In this document: positions 24,818 through 33,829 of the stretch, piece by piece
Numbering within the stretch: the stretch's first letter is position 1
How the letters are laid out: each line of letters starts with the position of its first letter
Assembly: GCF_046036945.1 (NCBI RefSeq)
Contig: NZ_JBJQOQ010000022.1
Location: 26,164 to 90,163 of the forward strand
Source of the DNA: Brevibacillus_C sp046036945
GTDB taxonomy: Bacteria > Bacillota > Bacilli > Brevibacillales > Brevibacillaceae
Length of the DNA stretch: 64,000 nt
Reading direction: 5' to 3'
Notes under the pieces: model-generated
Told to the model about the DNA's origin: nothing
Seen by the model: only the letters and a program-made list of their open reading frames with translations
The model's database searches: none
Translations under genes and position numbers: made by a program

Positions 24818-26191
24818 ATGACACAACGTCGGATTGTCATCGCCGGGACGGGCAGCGGGGTGGGGAAAACCACGCTGACGATCGGCTTGATGGCGGCACT
24901 GCAGCGCAGGGGACTGGTGGTGCAGGGCTTCAAATGCGGCCCGGATTACATCGATCCCAGTTATCACACGGCGGTAACCGGACGGGTATCGCGCAATCTG
25001 GACAGCTGGATGCTGCCTGAGGATGCGGTCAAAGAGGTGTTTGCGCGCGGCAGCAGCGGCGCGGATATCTCCATCATAGAAGGAGTAATGGGCTTTTTTG
25101 ACGGAAAAAACCCGGCCAATAACGACGGCAGCACGGCCCATATCAGCCAGATTACGGAGAGCCCGGTGCTCTTGGTCGTCAACTGTCACAGCATGGCCCG
25201 CAGCGCAGCGGCGATCGTCAAAGGTTTTCAACACTTTGCCCAAGGCGTCCACATCGCCGGCGTCATCGCCAACAAAGTGGGCAGCGTCGGGCACTATCGC
25301 ATCGTCAAAACAGCGGTGGAACAGGAGTGCGGCATACCGGTTATCGGCTACCTTCTGCGGGAAGCTGACATCTCGATTCCGGAACGGCATCTCGGTTTGA
25401 TTCCTTCGCTGGAGCGCGGGGAGCTGGACGGCTTTTTTGCCAAGCTGGCTGATCTGATCAGCGAGACGGTCGACTTGGATCAACTGCTGGCGATCGCCGA
25501 AGCGCCTGCATTCGATGCCAGGCCGGTTTTGTTCGCCGCACCGCCCGCGCCGAAGCGAGTGAAAATAGCGGTTGCCAAGGATGCCGCCTTTCACTTTTAC
25601 TATCCGGAAAATCTGGAGCTAATGGAACAGTATGGTGCGGAGTGCGTCTATTTTTCGCCGTTGGCGGGGGAGACGGTTCCTACAGGAGTGCAGGGACTTT
25701 ACCTTGGCGGCGGCTTCCCTGAAGAGTTTGCCAGTACGCTGTCGAGAGGCGAGGGCGTGCTTGCGTCAATTCGCCAGGCGGTGCAAGCGGGGCTGCCGAC
25801 GCTGGCGGAGTGCGGCGGTTTTATGTACCTGACAGAAGAGATTGTGACAACAGACGGCAGCCGTTATCCGATGGCTGGCGTGATCCCGGGCAAGGTAACG
25901 ATGCAAACCAAGCTGGCTGCGCTCGGCTACCGCGAAATTTTTGGCCGCGCCGGCAACTTCTTGCTTGGATCCGACGATGTAGCAAGAGGGCACGAGTTTC
26001 ACTACTCCACCTTTGCGCCCCGCGGTGAATTCGCTCCTGCCTACGAGACCAAAGGCATGCGCGGCACCAAACAGGAAGGATATCTGGCAGGAAATCTCGT
26101 CGCCGGCTACACGCATTTTCACTTTGGCTCCAATCCTGAGGTAGTCGTGCGCTGGATCGAGCAGTGCCGGGAGGTTCAGGCCTATGGGTAG
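24818..26191 (+). CDS. cbiA: Cobyrinate a,c-diamide synthase
   Basis: This ATP- and glutamine-dependent enzyme amidates the a and c side chains of cobyrinate. The 457-residue protein has a dethiobiotin-synthase-like ATP domain with GTGSGVGKTTLTIGL and KCGPDYIDPSYH, and a C-terminal class I glutaminase domain with the nucleophile Cys in LAECGGFMYL and the His region GYTHFHFGS. The ATG at 24818 follows AAGGGGG. It overlaps cbiP by eight bases. Confidence 0.95.
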   Translation: MTQRRIVIAGTGSGVGKTTLTIGLMAALQRRGLVVQGFKCGPDYIDPSYHTAVTGRVSRNLDSWMLPEDAVKEVFARGSSGADISIIEGVMGFFDGKNPANNDGSTAHISQITESPVLLVVNCHSMARSAAAIVKGFQHFAQGVHIAGVIANKVGSVGHYRIVKTAVEQECGIPVIGYLLREADISIPERHLGLIPSLERGELDGFFAKLADLISETVDLDQLLAIAEAPAFDARPVLFAAPPAPKRVKIAVAKDAAFHFYYPENLELMEQYGAECVYFSPLAGETVPTGVQGLYLGGGFPEEFASTLSRGEGVLASIRQAVQAGLPTLAECGGFMYLTEEIVTTDGSRYPMAGVIPGKVTMQTKLAALGYREIFGRAGNFLLGSDDVARGHEFHYSTFAPRGEFAPAYETKGMRGTKQEGYLAGNLVAGYTHFHFGSNPEVVVRWIEQCREVQAYG

Positions 26192-27707
26192 GGCGCTTTC
26201 GCTGATGGTCCAGGGCACCAGCTCCGATGCGGGCAAAAGCGTGCTGGTGACGGCGCTCTGCCGGATTTTCGCGCAGGACGGCTATGCCACGGCGCCCTTC
26301 AAGTCGCAAAACATGGCGCTGAATTCATATGTGACGATTGACGGCAAGGAGATCGGGCGGGCGCAGGGAGTCCAGGCGGAAGCGGCGGGGATTACGGCCA
26401 CGACCGATATGAACCCGATCCTGATCAAACCCACCCGCGACCGGGAAGCCCAGATTGTCGTCCACGGCGAGCCGTACAAGCACATGCTGGCCACTGCCTA
26501 CCGCAGCGATTTTTTCTTACAGGGACTCGGCATCATCCGCGAGGCATACCAACGGCTCGCCGAAACATATGAGTGCATCGTCATCGAAGGGGCGGGCAGC
26601 CCGGCGGAGATTAATCTCAACGACCGCGAGTTGGTCAACATGCGGGTGGCACGGATGGCGAATGCACCGGTGATCCTGGTCAGCGACATTGAGCGGGGAG
26701 GAGTCTTCGCCAGTCTGGTCGGCACGCTGCAGCTATTGGAGCCAGAAGACCGGGAGCGGGTGATCGGCGTGATCATCAACAAGTTTCGCGGCGACCTCTC
26801 CCTGCTCAAACCCGGTCTCGACTGGTTTGAGGAATACACCGGCAAACCTGTGATCGGGGTGCTGCCCTACCTCCCTAACCTGTACATCGATGCGGAAGAT
26901 TCCCTGATCCTGGAGAAGTATCATGCGAAGAGCAATCAGCCCAAAGAGATCGACATCGCCGTGATCCGCTACCCGCGCATTTCCAATTTTACCGATGTCG
27001 ACCCGTTTTTTGTCGAGCCGGACTGCAGTGTCCGCTTCGTTACACAAATAAGCGATCTGGGACAGCCGGATTTGATCATCCTGCCGGGCAGCAAAAATAC
27101 GCTGGAAGATCTGCTGTTCCTCCGCGAATCGGGTCTGGAATCGGCTGTCATCGACCGCGTGCGCAAGGGAAGGGCGAAGCTCATCGGACTGTGCGGCGGC
27201 TATCAGATGCTGGGAGAGCGGATCGAAGACCCCGATGAGGTAGAGTCGCCGCAGCGGCTGGTCGAGGGAATGGGGTTGGTGCCAGTCGTTACCCGCCTGC
27301 TGAAGACCAAGACGACGACACAGTCGGCGGGCATCATCCGGTTGGTGAATCGGGATTTGCCAGTAACCGGGTACGAGATACACATGGGTAAGTCCCGGTA
27401 TACAGGGGATATCGCTCCGCTGATTGAACTGCAGGATCACGCCGATGGCGTATGGGACCGCAGCCGTGGTATCATGGGAACGTATTTTCATGGAATTTTT
27501 CACAATGACGAGTTTCGGCATGAGCTGCTGGATGACATTCGGCGTGAAAAAGGCTTACCCCCGATAGCGGAGCGCGTCTCTTTTGTACGCCTGCGGGAAC
27601 AGGGGTTTGATCAGATCGCCGAAATGGTCAGGAGCCATGTGGATTTGAAATATGTCTATGAAAAGATGAGACAGTTTCAGCAGGAAAAGCAGGAGGGGCA
27701 AAAATGA
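26184..27707 (+). CDS. cbiP: Cobyric acid synthase
   Basis: CbiP (CobQ) amidates the b, d, e and g side chains of adenosylcobyrinate diamide. The 507-residue protein has MVQGTSSDAGKSVLVTALCR, FKSQNMALNSYVT, GAGSPAEINLNDRELVNM, SDIERGGVFASLVGT and the glutaminase nucleophile in LIGLCGGYQMLG, plus the late GTYFHGIFHND. It overlaps both neighbours, by eight bases with cbiA and four with cobT. Confidence 0.95.
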   Translation: MGRALSLMVQGTSSDAGKSVLVTALCRIFAQDGYATAPFKSQNMALNSYVTIDGKEIGRAQGVQAEAAGITATTDMNPILIKPTRDREAQIVVHGEPYKHMLATAYRSDFFLQGLGIIREAYQRLAETYECIVIEGAGSPAEINLNDRELVNMRVARMANAPVILVSDIERGGVFASLVGTLQLLEPEDRERVIGVIINKFRGDLSLLKPGLDWFEEYTGKPVIGVLPYLPNLYIDAEDSLILEKYHAKSNQPKEIDIAVIRYPRISNFTDVDPFFVEPDCSVRFVTQISDLGQPDLIILPGSKNTLEDLLFLRESGLESAVIDRVRKGRAKLIGLCGGYQMLGERIEDPDEVESPQRLVEGMGLVPVVTRLLKTKTTTQSAGIIRLVNRDLPVTGYEIHMGKSRYTGDIAPLIELQDHADGVWDRSRGIMGTYFHGIFHNDEFRHELLDDIRREKGLPPIAERVSFVRLREQGFDQIAEMVRSHVDLKYVYEKMRQFQQEKQEGQK

Positions 27708-28750
27708 AGTGGATGCAACAGGTGCCGCCGCTCGATCTCGCAGCTGGGGAAGCGGCCAGGGTACATATCGACCAATTGACCAAACCGACGGGAAGCCTGG
27801 GGAGATTGGAGGCACTGGCCATCCAATTGGCGGAAATAACCGGCGAGCCGTTTCCACAGGTATCGCCGCCCGGCGTTATTGTCTTCGCCGGAGATCACGG
27901 CATCGTGAAGGAGGGAGTCTCCGCCTATCCGCAGGAGGTTACCGCCCAGATGGTCCTGAACTTTGTAGGCGGCGGGGCGGCCATCAACGTTTTCTCCCGC
28001 CAGATTGGAGCGCTGCTGCAGGTGGTGGATGTAGGTGTCGCCTCTGATCTGACGGCAGAAGAAGTGATCTCGCGGAAAATCAGGTACGGCACCGGCAATT
28101 TTTTGCGTGAGGACGCAATGACCAGAGAAGAAGCGGCCGCCAGCCTGGAAGCGGGGGCAGAATGTGCCAGTCAGATGATCCAGCAGGGCGCCAAGCTGCT
28201 GATTTTAGGGGAAATGGGGATCGGCAATACGACGCCGAGCAGTGCAATGTTGGCTGTGCTCACCGGTGAGCCGGTAGATGATGTCGTCGGCAGGGGAACC
28301 GGCCTGGCAGAAGCCGCACTGCTCCGCAAGAAGGAGATTATTCGCCAGGCGATAAAGTCCCGGCAGGCTGATCCCGCCGATCCGCTCGACGTCCTGGCGA
28401 AACTGGGCGGAATGGAGATCGGAGCGATGGCGGGGGCGATGCTGCAGGCGGCGGCCATGCGGGTGCCGATTTTGGTGGACGGATTTATCTCGACCGTTGC
28501 CGCCCTGCTCGCGGTGAGGATCGAGCCGCGCATCATCGACTTCATGATCGTCGGCCACCAGTCGCAAGAGCCCGGACACAAGCAGGCCTTATCCCATCTG
28601 CGCAAACAGCCCCTGATTGATCTTGAGCTGCGTCTCGGCGAAGGGACGGGCGCTGCGCTTGCCTTTCCGCTTGTCGAGGCGGCGACGCGGATGCTCCGCG
28701 AGATGGCCACCTTCGATTCCGCCGGGATCGCTGGAAAAAGCGAATTGTAG
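27704..28750 (+). CDS. cobT: Nicotinate-nucleotide-dimethylbenzimidazole phosphoribosyltransferase
   Basis: CobT makes alpha-ribazole phosphate, the activated lower ligand of cobalamin. The 348-residue protein has LTKPTGSLGRLEALA, VIVFAGDHGIVKEGVSAYP, VTAQMVLNFVGGGAAINV, GEMGIGNTTPSSAM and FMIVGHQSQEPGHKQAL with the catalytic Glu near the C-terminus. Its presence implies the cell completes the nucleotide loop, although cobU, cobS and cobC homologues are not in this window. Confidence 0.95.
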   Translation: MKWMQQVPPLDLAAGEAARVHIDQLTKPTGSLGRLEALAIQLAEITGEPFPQVSPPGVIVFAGDHGIVKEGVSAYPQEVTAQMVLNFVGGGAAINVFSRQIGALLQVVDVGVASDLTAEEVISRKIRYGTGNFLREDAMTREEAAASLEAGAECASQMIQQGAKLLILGEMGIGNTTPSSAMLAVLTGEPVDDVVGRGTGLAEAALLRKKEIIRQAIKSRQADPADPLDVLAKLGGMEIGAMAGAMLQAAAMRVPILVDGFISTVAALLAVRIEPRIIDFMIVGHQSQEPGHKQALSHLRKQPLIDLELRLGEGTGAALAFPLVEAATRMLREMATFDSAGIAGKSEL

Positions 28751-28784
28751 TCAGCCCATAACAGAGGAAAGGATTGAGCGGCTA

Positions 28785-29336
28785 ATGGGTCGAAGCAGAG
28801 AGAATCAGCGTGGACTTACCCTCGTCTATACGGGAGCCGGGAAAGGAAAGACGACATCCGCCTTGGGCTTGGCCCTGCGCGGCATCGGGCGGGGTTTTAA
28901 TGTAAAAATATTCCAATTTATCAAATCGCCGGAGCGCTCCTATGGCGAACAGATTGCCCTCGAGAAGCTTGGCGTTGAGATGGTTCAATTGGGGATCGGC
29001 TTTACCTGGACAAAGACGCCGGAAGAGCATCGCGAGGCGCTGCGAACCGGCTGGCCGCGGGCGAAAGAAGCGGTCATGAGCGGTGAATACGATCTCGTCA
29101 TTCTCGACGAGTTAAACAATGCGCTGGCGATCAGCAGCTTTCCGGTGGACGACGTCCTGCCGCTTGCCGAAGTGCTTGACTTGATTCAGAACCGCCCCAA
29201 GCACGTGCATCTGGTGATTACCGGCAGAAGCGCCAAGGACGAGGTCAAGGCGGCAGCCGATCTCGTCTCCGTGGTCGAGGCGGAAAAGCATTATTATAAT
29301 GAAGGAATTCCGGCTGTGTACGGAATTGAATTTTAG
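28785..29336 (+). CDS. cobO: Corrinoid adenosyltransferase (CobO/BtuR family)
   Basis: This 183-residue enzyme transfers the adenosyl group from ATP to the cobalt of cob(I)yrinate diamide or cobinamide. It has the P-loop VYTGAGKGKTTSALGLALRG, KIFQFIKSPERSYGE, DLVILDELNNAL and HLVITGR motifs. The ATG at 28785 is 13 bases after GAGGAAAGG; the ribosome binding site spacing is slightly long. It lies 34 bases after cobT. Confidence 0.93.
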   Translation: MGRSRENQRGLTLVYTGAGKGKTTSALGLALRGIGRGFNVKIFQFIKSPERSYGEQIALEKLGVEMVQLGIGFTWTKTPEEHREALRTGWPRAKEAVMSGEYDLVILDELNNALAISSFPVDDVLPLAEVLDLIQNRPKHVHLVITGRSAKDEVKAAADLVSVVEAEKHYYNEGIPAVYGIEF

Positions 29337-29350
29337 GAGTGAACGAGTCC

Positions 29351-29908
29351 ATGTCGATATTGCAGATCTTGAAAGAGCGGCGGGCGGTGCGCAACTACGA
29401 GCAGCGCGAGGTGGAAGAGGAGAAAATCAGGCTGCTGCTGGAGGCGGCGACATTGGCGCCCAACGACCGTTTGCGTGAACCGTGGCATTTTTACGTCATC
29501 CGCGGCGAGTCCAAAGAGCGCTATCGGCAGATCGCAGTCGATTACCTGCATGAGCGTTTTCCGACCAAACCCCACCTTGTGCAAAGCTCCGTGGAAGTGA
29601 TTGATCATACCCCGTTGATTATTGTCGTCACCTCCGATATCATTCCAGATGATGAAGACTCATCGGAAGATAATGAATTCGCCGTCTGCTGTGCGATCCA
29701 TTCGATGTGGCTGATGGCCAAGGAATTGGGGTTAGGCCTGGTATGGAGGACGCGAGGGGTAGGGCTGGTACGCGACAAGCGGCTCTATGAATTTATCGGT
29801 TCGCCTGAATCTGCGAAAGTGATCGGAACCGTGTTCATCGGTTATCCTGCAGACGAGGTGCCTGCCACCACCCGCACGCCTTATGCCGAAAAAACCACAT
29901 GGATGTAG
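29351..29908 (+). CDS. Nitroreductase-family flavoprotein in the B12 operon
   Basis: This 185-residue FMN-binding-fold protein has the family start ERRAVRNYEQREVEEEKI, LAPNDRLREPWHFYVI, and a C-terminal GTVFIGYPADEV. Position between cobO and cbiZ suggests a B12 role. Two candidates are a flavin reductase that supplies cob(II)/cob(I) electrons to CobO, or a BluB-like enzyme making dimethylbenzimidazole. BluB belongs to this superfamily, but I cannot see BluB-specific motifs with confidence. A GTG 12 bases upstream is an alternative start; TAGGAG precedes both. Confidence 0.8.
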   Translation: MSILQILKERRAVRNYEQREVEEEKIRLLLEAATLAPNDRLREPWHFYVIRGESKERYRQIAVDYLHERFPTKPHLVQSSVEVIDHTPLIIVVTSDIIPDDEDSSEDNEFAVCCAIHSMWLMAKELGLGLVWRTRGVGLVRDKRLYEFIGSPESAKVIGTVFIGYPADEVPATTRTPYAEKTTWM

Positions 29909-29955
29909 ACAGCAGGGCTGGCGATCGATAGCAGCCGGCGGGAGAGAGGGAACAG

Positions 29956-30660
29956 ATGTCACAGCCATTTCGTCAGGGAGTTTTTTATCAGTCACAGGTG
30001 TGGCCAGAAGTGAGTGTGGAGGTAAAGCAGCAGCATCTGCTCATCCGTACGGCCATCCCCCTGGAAACGCTTAGCAGCGCGCTGTGGGGCGGGGGAGTGT
30101 CCTGCGCCCATACGTTTGTCAACTGGTACGTGGACAAGACATACCGCAGTACAGACCCGGAGGCGCATATGCGGGAGCAAATCGAGCAATGGGGTTACCA
30201 GCCGGATGCGACGATCGGTTTGCAAACGGCGGCAAAGCTGACCCATGCCGCCGTGGCCGAGGAGGCGGGGGACGCTTTTGACATGGTCTGCTGTACGACA
30301 GCTGGCACAAGCAATGCGGCACGGGCAGGAAAAGTGGAACGGATTTTTTCTGCTTATCAAACGGGTACGATCAACACGTTTTTATTCGTCAACGGCCGGA
30401 TGACGCCGGCGGCGATGGTCAATGCGCTGCTCACGGCCAGTGAAGCCAAGGCGGCGGCTCTGCAGGATTTGCAGCTGTTGACGAATACGGGGGAGATTGC
30501 GACGGGAACGACAAGCGATTCGTTTGTGCTTGCTGTCAGCCAGCAGGGTTATCCGCAGCTACACCCGTACGCCGGCACGGCGACGTCGATCGGGGACGCC
30601 GCTGCCCGGCTTGTCTATCAAACGGTGCGTGAAGCGGCTGCGACACAGTGGGAGGAGTAG
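29956..30660 (+). CDS. cbiZ: Adenosylcobinamide amidohydrolase CbiZ
   Basis: CbiZ cleaves the aminopropanol side chain from adenosylcobinamide to give adenosylcobyric acid, letting cells rebuild scavenged corrinoids with their own lower ligand. The 234-residue protein has FVNWYVDKTY, a central CCTTAGTSNAARAG, FVNGRMTPAAMVNAL, and the ending IATGTTSDSFVLA with PYAGTATSIGDAAARLVY, as in the family. A GGGAGAGAGGG site precedes its ATG. It is 47 bases after the nitroreductase gene and two bases before cbiB. Confidence 0.88.
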   Translation: MSQPFRQGVFYQSQVWPEVSVEVKQQHLLIRTAIPLETLSSALWGGGVSCAHTFVNWYVDKTYRSTDPEAHMREQIEQWGYQPDATIGLQTAAKLTHAAVAEEAGDAFDMVCCTTAGTSNAARAGKVERIFSAYQTGTINTFLFVNGRMTPAAMVNALLTASEAKAAALQDLQLLTNTGEIATGTTSDSFVLAVSQQGYPQLHPYAGTATSIGDAAARLVYQTVREAAATQWEE

Positions 30661-30661
30661 C

Positions 30662-31615
30662 ATGGTGATGGCTGTTATTTTGCTATGTGCCTACTTGCTG
30701 GACAGGATCATCGGCGACCCGCGCTGGATCACCCATCCGGTCGTCTATATGGGTCGGGTGATCACCCGTTTGGAGCAGGCGATCCGTCGCCGCTTTACCC
30801 GTCCGGCTTCGTTAAAATGGGCAGGTCTGCTTTTTCCGCTGTTCCTGGTGGGCGGCTCTTATCTGATCGTCTGGCTGCTCTTAAAGGGGCTGGCTATGCT
30901 GCATCCCTGGCTGGCCTGGGCGGCAGAGGTCTGGCTTATCTCGACGACGATCGCCACCAAAGGGTTGGCTGAAGCGGGGATGAATATTTACGCCAAACTG
31001 CAAGTGGGCGATCTTCCGGCGGCGAGAAGCGAGCTTGCGATGGTCGTCGGCCGGGACACCGAGCAGCTGGATGAGCCGGAGATCGTTCGCGGAGCCGTGG
31101 AGACGGTGGCAGAAAATATCGTCGACGCGATCCTCTCCCCGCTGTTCTACGCAGCGATCGGCGGGGCTCCGCTGGCGATGGCCTACCGGGCGGCCAACAC
31201 GCTGGACTCGATGGTCGGCTATAAAAACGAGCGCTATGAGCATCTGGGCTGGGCCTCAGCCCGCTTTGACGACCTCGCTAATTACATACCGGCAAGGATC
31301 GGAGCACTGCTGATCGTCGCGGCCAGTTTGCTGAGACGATTGCAGTGGCGCCAGTCATGGCGGGTGATCCGCCGCGACGCCCGCCTGCATCCCAGCCCCA
31401 ACAGCGGCTTTTCCGAGGCGGGAGTGGCAGGCGCGCTGGGCGTGCAGTTGGGCGGATTAAATACCTACAAGGGAGTGCCATCCGACCGGGCCCGTCTGGG
31501 CGATCCGAACAGGCCGCTGCAAGCAGACGACATCCTGCATACGGTAAAGTTGATGTACCTTGTGTCTATTCTGTTCGTCTGCTTGTGCGCAGGCGTGCTG
31601 TTCGTCCTGCGATGA
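30662..31615 (+). CDS. cbiB: Adenosylcobinamide-phosphate synthase CbiB
   Basis: CbiB is the membrane enzyme that attaches aminopropanol (or its phosphate) to adenosylcobyric acid. The 317-residue protein has several hydrophobic segments and the conserved LLDRIIGDPRWITHPVVYMGR, AVETVAENIVDAILSPLFYA, AANTLDSMVGYKNERYEHLGWASAR, SPNSGFSEAGVAGALGVQLGG and the ending DDILHTVKLMYL. GGAGGAG precedes ATG 30662. It is the last gene of the operon. Confidence 0.94.
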   Translation: MVMAVILLCAYLLDRIIGDPRWITHPVVYMGRVITRLEQAIRRRFTRPASLKWAGLLFPLFLVGGSYLIVWLLLKGLAMLHPWLAWAAEVWLISTTIATKGLAEAGMNIYAKLQVGDLPAARSELAMVVGRDTEQLDEPEIVRGAVETVAENIVDAILSPLFYAAIGGAPLAMAYRAANTLDSMVGYKNERYEHLGWASARFDDLANYIPARIGALLIVAASLLRRLQWRQSWRVIRRDARLHPSPNSGFSEAGVAGALGVQLGGLNTYKGVPSDRARLGDPNRPLQADDILHTVKLMYLVSILFVCLCAGVLFVLR

Positions 31616-31623
31616 TTCATGGA

Positions 31624-31657
31624 AAGCGGGCAGACCGACGCTCTGCGCCTGCTCTTT
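31624..31657 (+). terminator. Probable terminator of the cobalamin operon
   Basis: AGCGGGCAGA can pair with TCTGCGCCTGCT, with one bulge, followed by CTTTTG. It is the first hairpin after cbiB and lies before the convergent madM. Confidence 0.5.
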
Positions 31658-31708
31658 TGCAGGTGAACGTACGGCCGCCCGCACACAATAAAACGAGTAA
31701 GGATCCTC

Positions 31709-32473
31709 CTAGCCAAACAGGGACTTCGTCGCTAGAAACAACAGGGACGGGCACAAGAGGCAGCCAAGCCCCGTGTAAAAGGTTGCCGTCACAGCGCCAT
31801 AGGGGACCAGCCTCGGGTCTGTTGCTGCCAATCCGCCCGCGACACCGCTTGTCGTACCCATCAAACCGCCGAACACGAGTGCAGTGCGGGGGTTGTCCAG
31901 CCCGATGTACTTGGCGACAAACGGCGTCCCGATCATCACTAATATCGATTTGACCAATCCGGCGGCAATGCTCAAGGCAACGACGTCCGAACTGGCCCCG
32001 ACGGCCGCTCCAGTCACCGGTCCCACGATGTACGTGACGGCGCCGGCACCGATCGTCGTCAAGCTGACCGCATCGGTATATCCGAATGACAGCGCTATCA
32101 ATACTCCGACTAAAAATGAGATGACAACGCCCAGAAACAGGGCGACAACCCCGCTTTCCCCGGCCTTTTTTACTTCTTCAAAGCTGGCGCCAAAAGCGGT
32201 TGCCACAATCGCAAAGTCGCGCAGCATCCCCCCGCCCATCAAACCGATCCCGGAAAAAAGGGAAAGGTCAGCAAGTCCTTTCTCGCCCCCTGTACTAATC
32301 CCGCCCAGGTATGCAAGAATGAGTCCAAATATGATGGCGATGGCGGAGCCGTGAATTCTTCCCTTGGTGAGTTTGCCGGATATCTGATAAGAGATGTACA
32401 TCACGATCCCAATGAGCGCAAAAGCTGTGACGAGTCCATTTGTTTTAAAGATGGCAAGCAGCATGTCCTGCAT
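31709..32473 (-). CDS. madM: Malonate transporter subunit MadM
   Basis: MadM is the larger half of the MadLM malonate:Na+ symporter. The 254-residue protein has about eight membrane segments and the conserved GLMGGGMLRDFAIVATAFGA, TIGAGAVTYIVGPVTGAAVGASSDVVALSIAAG (cited in two overlapping parts by eye) and FGGLMGTTSGVAGGLAATDPRL region. It lies two bases after madL on the same strand and ends facing the B12 operon. Confidence 0.93.
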   Translation of the reverse strand: MQDMLLAIFKTNGLVTAFALIGIVMYISYQISGKLTKGRIHGSAIAIIFGLILAYLGGISTGGEKGLADLSLFSGIGLMGGGMLRDFAIVATAFGASFEEVKKAGESGVVALFLGVVISFLVGVLIALSFGYTDAVSLTTIGAGAVTYIVGPVTGAAVGASSDVVALSIAAGLVKSILVMIGTPFVAKYIGLDNPRTALVFGGLMGTTSGVAGGLAATDPRLVPYGAVTATFYTGLGCLLCPSLLFLATKSLFG

Positions 32474-32475
32474 GG

Positions 32476-32865
32476 TTATGCCTCCTCGACTTCATTCATA
32501 AACCCCTGTTTTGTCTGCCCGATCCGGCTCACGACCGGAACCAAGGCTGCACAGACGACGGTTGCGCCGACACCGGCCAGCAGTGCAACGGGCCCGCCTT
32601 TAACCGCCGCGACGACATTCTGCTGGGAAGCCATCGCGACGACGATCGGGATGTACATGGAACTCCAAAAAGACAGCCCTTCCTGTGACTTGATGTCCAG
32701 CTTATTCTTTTTTGTCAAATAATCGACGATCAACACCAACAGCAACATCGCGATGCCAACACCGCCGACATTGGCCTTCACCCCGACGAGCTTTCCCAGC
32801 AAATCACCTACGAAAACCCCGACCAGCATGCAAATGGAAAGCAGTGAAACCCCGTAAATAACCAA
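32476..32865 (-). CDS. madL: Malonate transporter subunit MadL
   Basis: MadL is the smaller subunit of the MadLM malonate transporter. TTG at 32865 is chosen as start because GAGGTG lies seven bases upstream and the family begins with an xVIYGVSLL-like sequence. This gives 129 residues with four membrane segments, including SICMLVGVFVGDLLGKLVGV, NVGGVGIAMLLLVLI and SFWSSMYIPIVVAMASQQNV. The gene is divergent from a GntR regulator, with a 246-base gap containing promoters and GTCGACA sites. Confidence 0.92.
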   Translation of the reverse strand: MVIYGVSLLSICMLVGVFVGDLLGKLVGVKANVGGVGIAMLLLVLIVDYLTKKNKLDIKSQEGLSFWSSMYIPIVVAMASQQNVVAAVKGGPVALLAGVGATVVCAALVPVVSRIGQTKQGFMNEVEEA

Positions 32866-32950
32866 CCGCAAACACCTCGCTCCAGCGTTTTTATTCGTAG
32901 ATCGCAAGTAGAAACGTCTTGTTAATCTGTGAAAAGAGACGTTAATCTAC

Positions 32951-33072
32951 TGTCGACATTATACTTAAGACAATAGTAGTGGTCTGTCCGAGAAAATGCA
33001 ATTATTTTCTCAAAATATAAAAAATATTGAATGTACACATTTTACAGGTTATAATTTAACCGACAGTCGACA
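32951..33072. promoter_or_regulatory. Divergent madLM/gntR control region with paired GTCGACA sites
   Basis: For gntR, TTGAAT (33027-33032) and TATAAT (33050-33055) are 17 bases apart, and GTCGACA (33066-33072) sits near the expected start of transcription. For madL, a minus-strand TATAAT (32963-32958) is followed at once by the palindrome TGTCGACA (32951-32958). The same 7-mer thus occupies the same place in both promoters, which suits binding by the FadR-type regulator encoded here. Confidence 0.5.
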
Positions 33073-33111
33073 ATTTTAATCTAGTTCACTTCACCAGAAG
33101 GAGGTATCGCA

Positions 33112-33789
33112 GTGAGTACTCTGGACTTGAGTAAAAACGCGCTTTCCAACAGAATTGCGGAACACATCACCGAACAGATCATTACCGGCGAATTAAAGCC
33201 AGGGGAAAAATTGATAGAGAATACGTATGCGGAAGAGTACGGCACGAGCAGAGCGCCGGTCAGGGAGGCTATTTTTCTGCTTTCGATCGAAGGCCTTGTC
33301 GAAAGAATCCCCAGAAAGGGGGCTGTCGTCAAAGGATATACCGAAGAGGAAATCTATGATCTGCTCGAAATCCGCACCATGCTGGAATCGTTGGCGATGA
33401 AGCGAATCGAAGAGCACGGTGTGGACGCCGAAGTGCTTGAAAAAATGGACGACATTCTCCTGGAAATGAAAGAGGAGAAAGAGATCAACAAGTACACGCA
33501 GTACAACTATGCATTTCACATGTGCTTGATTGAGATGAGTAAAAGCCAGGTGATCAAAAACGTCTATTCCCGACTGGAACTGCCTCTTCAGCGGGTTCAA
33601 AGCATATCGTTTGCGAATGAGGGAAAAATCGATAAGTCGGTTTCAGAACATTTGATTATTGTCCGGATGCTGAGAGCCGGCAAGATTGCCGAGGCGGCCC
33701 GCATCCTGAATAAACACAACAGCGATGTGATCGAGAGCATCCAGAGATCTTTGACGAAGAAAGCCTGGTCCGGCCATGTCCTGTACTAA
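33112..33789 (+). CDS. GntR/FadR-family regulator of the malonate genes
   Basis: This 225-residue protein has an N-terminal winged helix (about 10-75: GELKPGEKLIENTYAEEYGTSRAPVREA cited in parts) and a C-terminal all-helical FCD ligand-binding domain (about 85-215) with NYAFHMCLIEM and SEHLIIVRMLRAG. GTG 33112 follows AAGGAGGT. It heads the mdc genes and is divergent from madLM, so it likely controls malonate uptake and breakdown, with malonate or malonyl-CoA as a plausible effector. Confidence 0.85.
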   Translation: MSTLDLSKNALSNRIAEHITEQIITGELKPGEKLIENTYAEEYGTSRAPVREAIFLLSIEGLVERIPRKGAVVKGYTEEEIYDLLEIRTMLESLAMKRIEEHGVDAEVLEKMDDILLEMKEEKEINKYTQYNYAFHMCLIEMSKSQVIKNVYSRLELPLQRVQSISFANEGKIDKSVSEHLIIVRMLRAGKIAEAARILNKHNSDVIESIQRSLTKKAWSGHVLY

Positions 33790-33829
33790 GCCGTTTGCAA
33801 AAGAGACGGGCTATGCCTTTGGAGGGATT

